A DNA stretch of 64,000 bases from Protonemura montana (taxonomy: Eukaryota; Arthropoda; Insecta; Plecoptera; Nemouridae), in contig OX387602.1 of the NCBI GenBank assembly GCA_947568835.1, positions 3,442,570 through 3,506,569 on the forward strand, given 5' to 3'. Both the position numbers and the translations under genes were made by a program. This document shows positions 60,782 to 64,000 of this stretch, piece by piece (within the stretch, counting starts at the first letter, position 1; each line of letters begins with the position of its first letter). The notes beneath the pieces are model-generated. The model worked only from the letters and a program-made list of their open reading frames with translations, was not told where the DNA came from and made no database searches.

Positions 60782-63342
60782 CTGGAAAAGTATGCGCAGT
60801 TTTGAAGAATTATCCATTTGAGAGTGATTTCTGAAGGTTACGACTTTATGTCTTCCAGGAAAGGGATTTATTCTTGACGTGGAAACAGCATTGCTGTGTC
60901 ATTTCACCAACTGGCTTTTAAGCCCCGCCGAAAAAGTGGTAGTATCCTTTCAAGTACTCTCATTAAATTTTCCAAGACAAGCTTAGCGTACATCAGTAAA
61001 TGTAAGCCTAAACAGCTTCACTCTCACAGACTTCATTTTATTTGTCTCCGATATTCTTTCTCTTATTATTTGTACGAACTGTAATAAGAAAGATTCGACT
61101 AAAAATCGTTGCGAAGAGGCATTTGTTTGAAAAAAAACCATCAATTTTCTTCAAACGCTTGCGAAATGAATTTCTTCGTGCAATTTCCTCGCACGCTTCC
61201 GATCGTAGCGAGCAATTTATACCTCTATTGGCGCAGGTGTCAACCAGTCGCATGCTTCCTAATTAGGACTCGCTATGAAATCTACACGCACATCAAAACT
61301 AATTAGGGAATGAATGAAGGTACACACAATATGGTTCCAAGGAGCTCGTTCGGAGCCTTTTGAAGTCAGAACTTCGCATCTGAAACATCACGAGAACTCC
61401 CTCGCAGGGTAATTGGACCATCATTCGGTTTCACCTCTAAATGCAATCGCAATCTGCTGGTAGACAGGGCGAAATTGCTCATACTCAATTTGTACGAACA
61501 GTTAATGGGTAGATATGCCTATACTGGTGAACCACCCAAGTGGAAGTTAACTTTAACAAGGCTACGAATCGAAGAGCGCAACGCAAGTATGATTTTACAT
61601 TACTATTTTAGTGATTAAACCTGTCAGTTATCAGTTATTTTTCATGATTTGATAATCAATTAGGGTAAAAGTACGCTTGATACTTTTCCTAAATTGCTCG
61701 AGCCAGTTTTGTAAAAACAGTTTTCAGCAGTTGGTTTTTCATTCAAAAAGCAGACAGACGCAGTACTTTGGGAAAACCATTTCCATTCTAATGCCCTCTT
61801 TTTATGTTGGATTATTAATTGGCAGTTACGGAATTTTGCGACACATTTCAACAGCTCGTTTGGGAAATAGTTTGATGTCTCATAAAACTGACGGCCACTA
61901 CTTTAATTTCACAGGGTAGATTATTTTTTGGCTGTCTCAACTTAATTAGTTGCCGAGTGCTGAGTGCAGAGACGGTGGAACTGCCCCATCGGAGTTATTC
62001 CTGTTCTGCCCCGACAGAGAGTAGGTATTGGGTAGATACATGAAGGGAGAGCCAATTTCAGTGTGGACACTCTGTGATTTCTATTTAAATCAATGCAAAT
62101 GCCAGATCGAAACTATCTCGACGGGTAAATATTGCATCGCCTGTTGACAATACTGGCAATTTAAGCTCAAACAATATTGACAGAGTTTTCTATGTTTGCT
62201 CAGAGCCCACCGGGGATTAGATTGACAGCGGAGAACAGTTCAATCTTACCAAACCATGTCGCGAATAATTTGCCATCTGATCAATCAATTAAGATGGAAC
62301 ATTGCCAAAGTGTCCCAAGAGAGCAATTATCACATATGCTCAAAGTCCTCGAAAATGTGTCCGACATTATTCAAGTCGCACATTAATTAGTTGATCTAAC
62401 TGAAAAAGTTTCTTCGACTAGCAACGGTCTTAATTTCAAATGAGAAATTAGTTTTTAAAATTTTTGTTTTAATTCAGTTTTTGAAGAACAACAGCAGAAA
62501 AGTTTGCTCTAGACAAGCAATAGTGCTTCGCGATGAAATTCAATGAAAGTGTACCTACAAAAGACCTAGATTGAAGGAATCTAATCAGTGAGCGTCTTCG
62601 TGCGATCTCGACTCGAAGAGAGAGAAAAAAATAGAAAACCAGAGTTCAGACGTCCCGTCAATTCAATTGAAATACGTTTCTAATGGGAATACAACTATTT
62701 TAAATACAATCGAGTTGAAATCAACTGGAAGTTCTTAAGAAAGTTTAGATGAGTAAATATTGCTCGCAAAGAAATTAAAAATAACTGTATCATATTCTCA
62801 TCATTATTATCAAATTCTAACTAGATAATTACAACCGCTTGGATTAATGCGTTAAAACGAGCTGCTTCATGGATATCTTCTCGAAAACTTTTAATGGATA
62901 TTACTTTGCTGTTGGGTCGCGTTTTTCTAGACGTGTGGTTATATGTTCGATATTTAAATTACGCCTGCTCGGCATTGCAGAAATTTTAATCTAGTTTGCA
63001 ATTTACAACTCTTGATAATTTTGTTGATATCATGTCATGTCATGACTTGATATTTTGCAAGACCTTTTTGGAAAAAAATGTGATACAAACATGTCTACAA
63101 ATAATATCTACTAAACCACGCATTCTATAGTGTCAAATAATATCTGGAGAAAATAAACTGTACATGTAATGGAGGACAGAATTGTTTATTGTGATTTTTA
63201 TTTTATAAACCTTACAATTAACAAAACTCCAGTGTTATTCTTAAAACCATACTGGTATGTGGTCTTACTATGTAAATATTATAATCGTGTTTGTGCAATG
63301 GAAAATCAATATATAAAAAAAAAATACAAATATATTTTAGGA
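60782..63342. other. Sequence 5' of the RhoGEF coding start, no gene recognised
   Basis: AT-rich. It should hold intron and possibly a non-coding first exon of the RhoGEF gene, since the start exon begins at a splice acceptor. I could not identify the first exon or the promoter. Confidence 0.45.
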
Positions 63343-63379
63343 TGAAATCTTATTTAAATTGCAAACGCTTGCAATGCGC
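63343..63379 (-). repeat. 37-bp dispersed repeat, copy C
   Basis: Minus-strand copy with the same near-palindromic core; its near-end flank has ATAATAATAAAAT, resembling the ATTATTATTAGAA flank of copy A, so the repeat unit may be longer than 37 bp. Confidence 0.65.
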
Positions 63380-63524
63380 CGAGTATTTTATTATTATCAA
63401 CAAATATATATAATTGATGAGCGGATGAACATCTCTGATTTAATTTACTTCCCAAGAATCACTTGTGTGCGTGTGGATTTTCTTCTATGTTTTGTCGTAT
63501 ATATTTTTTTGCGTTTCTTTTCGC

Positions 63525-63659
63525 AGCTTGCGCCCAAAAACACATCCAATTTGAACGAAATTTTCAGAGCACATTTTTGTGTTCTCAACTTAGACCCCTT
63601 AAAACGGTAGAATTGTTTTACCACTATTCACAATTTACGAACATTTTCAGATTTTGTAT
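63525..63659 (+). repeat. Diverged interspersed repeat, copy 2
   Basis: Second copy of the repeat at 113-344, with a shorter middle part. Both lie within 400-500 bases of a window end, 63 kb apart. Confidence 0.6.
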
Positions 63660-64000
63660 TAACCGCTTCGGAGTTTTATCGCCAAAAGTATATGATATAT
63701 TTTTTCACTAAACTTTGCAAAGCTGTGAAATACATCAAAATTACTTTTTTTATTGAAACCTTCTCGGCTTAATTTTGTCATTTTTGCCTGTTTTGCTTTA
63801 ATCTAGAGTCTTTACAATGGATTCATTGGCCTCTCATATTATCATCCCAAAATATCGCTAAGCTCATTTTACAACGCAACAGAAACTGTGTCAGCAAAAC
63901 CCTATATCTAGTTAGATATATCTGTTCGGATTTTTCGGCGATGTTATTACATCATTGTCGGGGTTGATTGTAACTTAATAATGACCAAAAACATTGCATT

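Noticed and set aside
1..64000. CRISPR array, operon or phage structures
   Set aside because: Spliced genes and SINE/LINE content show a eukaryotic chromosome; no regularly spaced repeats were seen.

Overview
This is eukaryotic nuclear DNA, most likely from an arthropod (an insect or crustacean; I cannot place it further). The evidence is two spliced protein-coding genes with GT-AG introns, a SINE with a 5S rRNA-like head, a decayed non-LTR retrotransposon, many microsatellites, and long AT-rich non-coding stretches. No prokaryotic, organellar or CRISPR features were seen.

Both genes are on the minus strand, head to tail. The larger runs from a start codon at 60764 to a stop at 30414. I joined 17 coding exons by hand. 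Every splice phase matches, giving 6,393 coding bases and a 2,130-residue protein. It is a Rho-family guanine nucleotide exchange factor of the collybistin/Asef type (human ARHGEF9, ARHGEF4 and SPATA13; Drosophila RhoGEF3), with SH3, DH and PH domains in the last third behind a very long Ser/Pro/Asn-rich N-terminal part. Introns include one of 13.9 kb (40487-54389) and one of 3.1 kb.

About 2.5 kb downstream is a five-exon gene (27890 to 25510) for a 399-residue extended short-chain dehydrogenase of the 3-beta-hydroxysteroid dehydrogenase family. Its cofactor and catalytic motifs are intact, it has one membrane segment near the C-terminus, and all four introns are phase 1. The two genes have no obvious shared pathway.

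Layout: 1-480, a diverged repeat and a poly-C tract; 480-24558, intergenic sequence with microsatellites, G/C-rich tracts and a degenerate duplicated repeat near 5 kb; 24559-25067, the 5S-type SINE between imperfect 36-bp direct repeats; 25262-28030, the dehydrogenase gene; 28030-30249, intergenic with a tRNA-like fragment and one copy of a 37-bp dispersed repeat; 30249-60781, the RhoGEF gene with a LINE fragment in intron 5; 60782-64000, sequence 5' of the coding start, ending in a second copy of the repeat seen at the window start.

No novel multi-gene system was found. The points most worth checking are the complete RhoGEF gene model, its isolated CpG-rich exon 5, the SINE with its long flanking repeats, the three copies of the 37-bp repeat, and an AT-only palindrome between 14-bp direct repeats.
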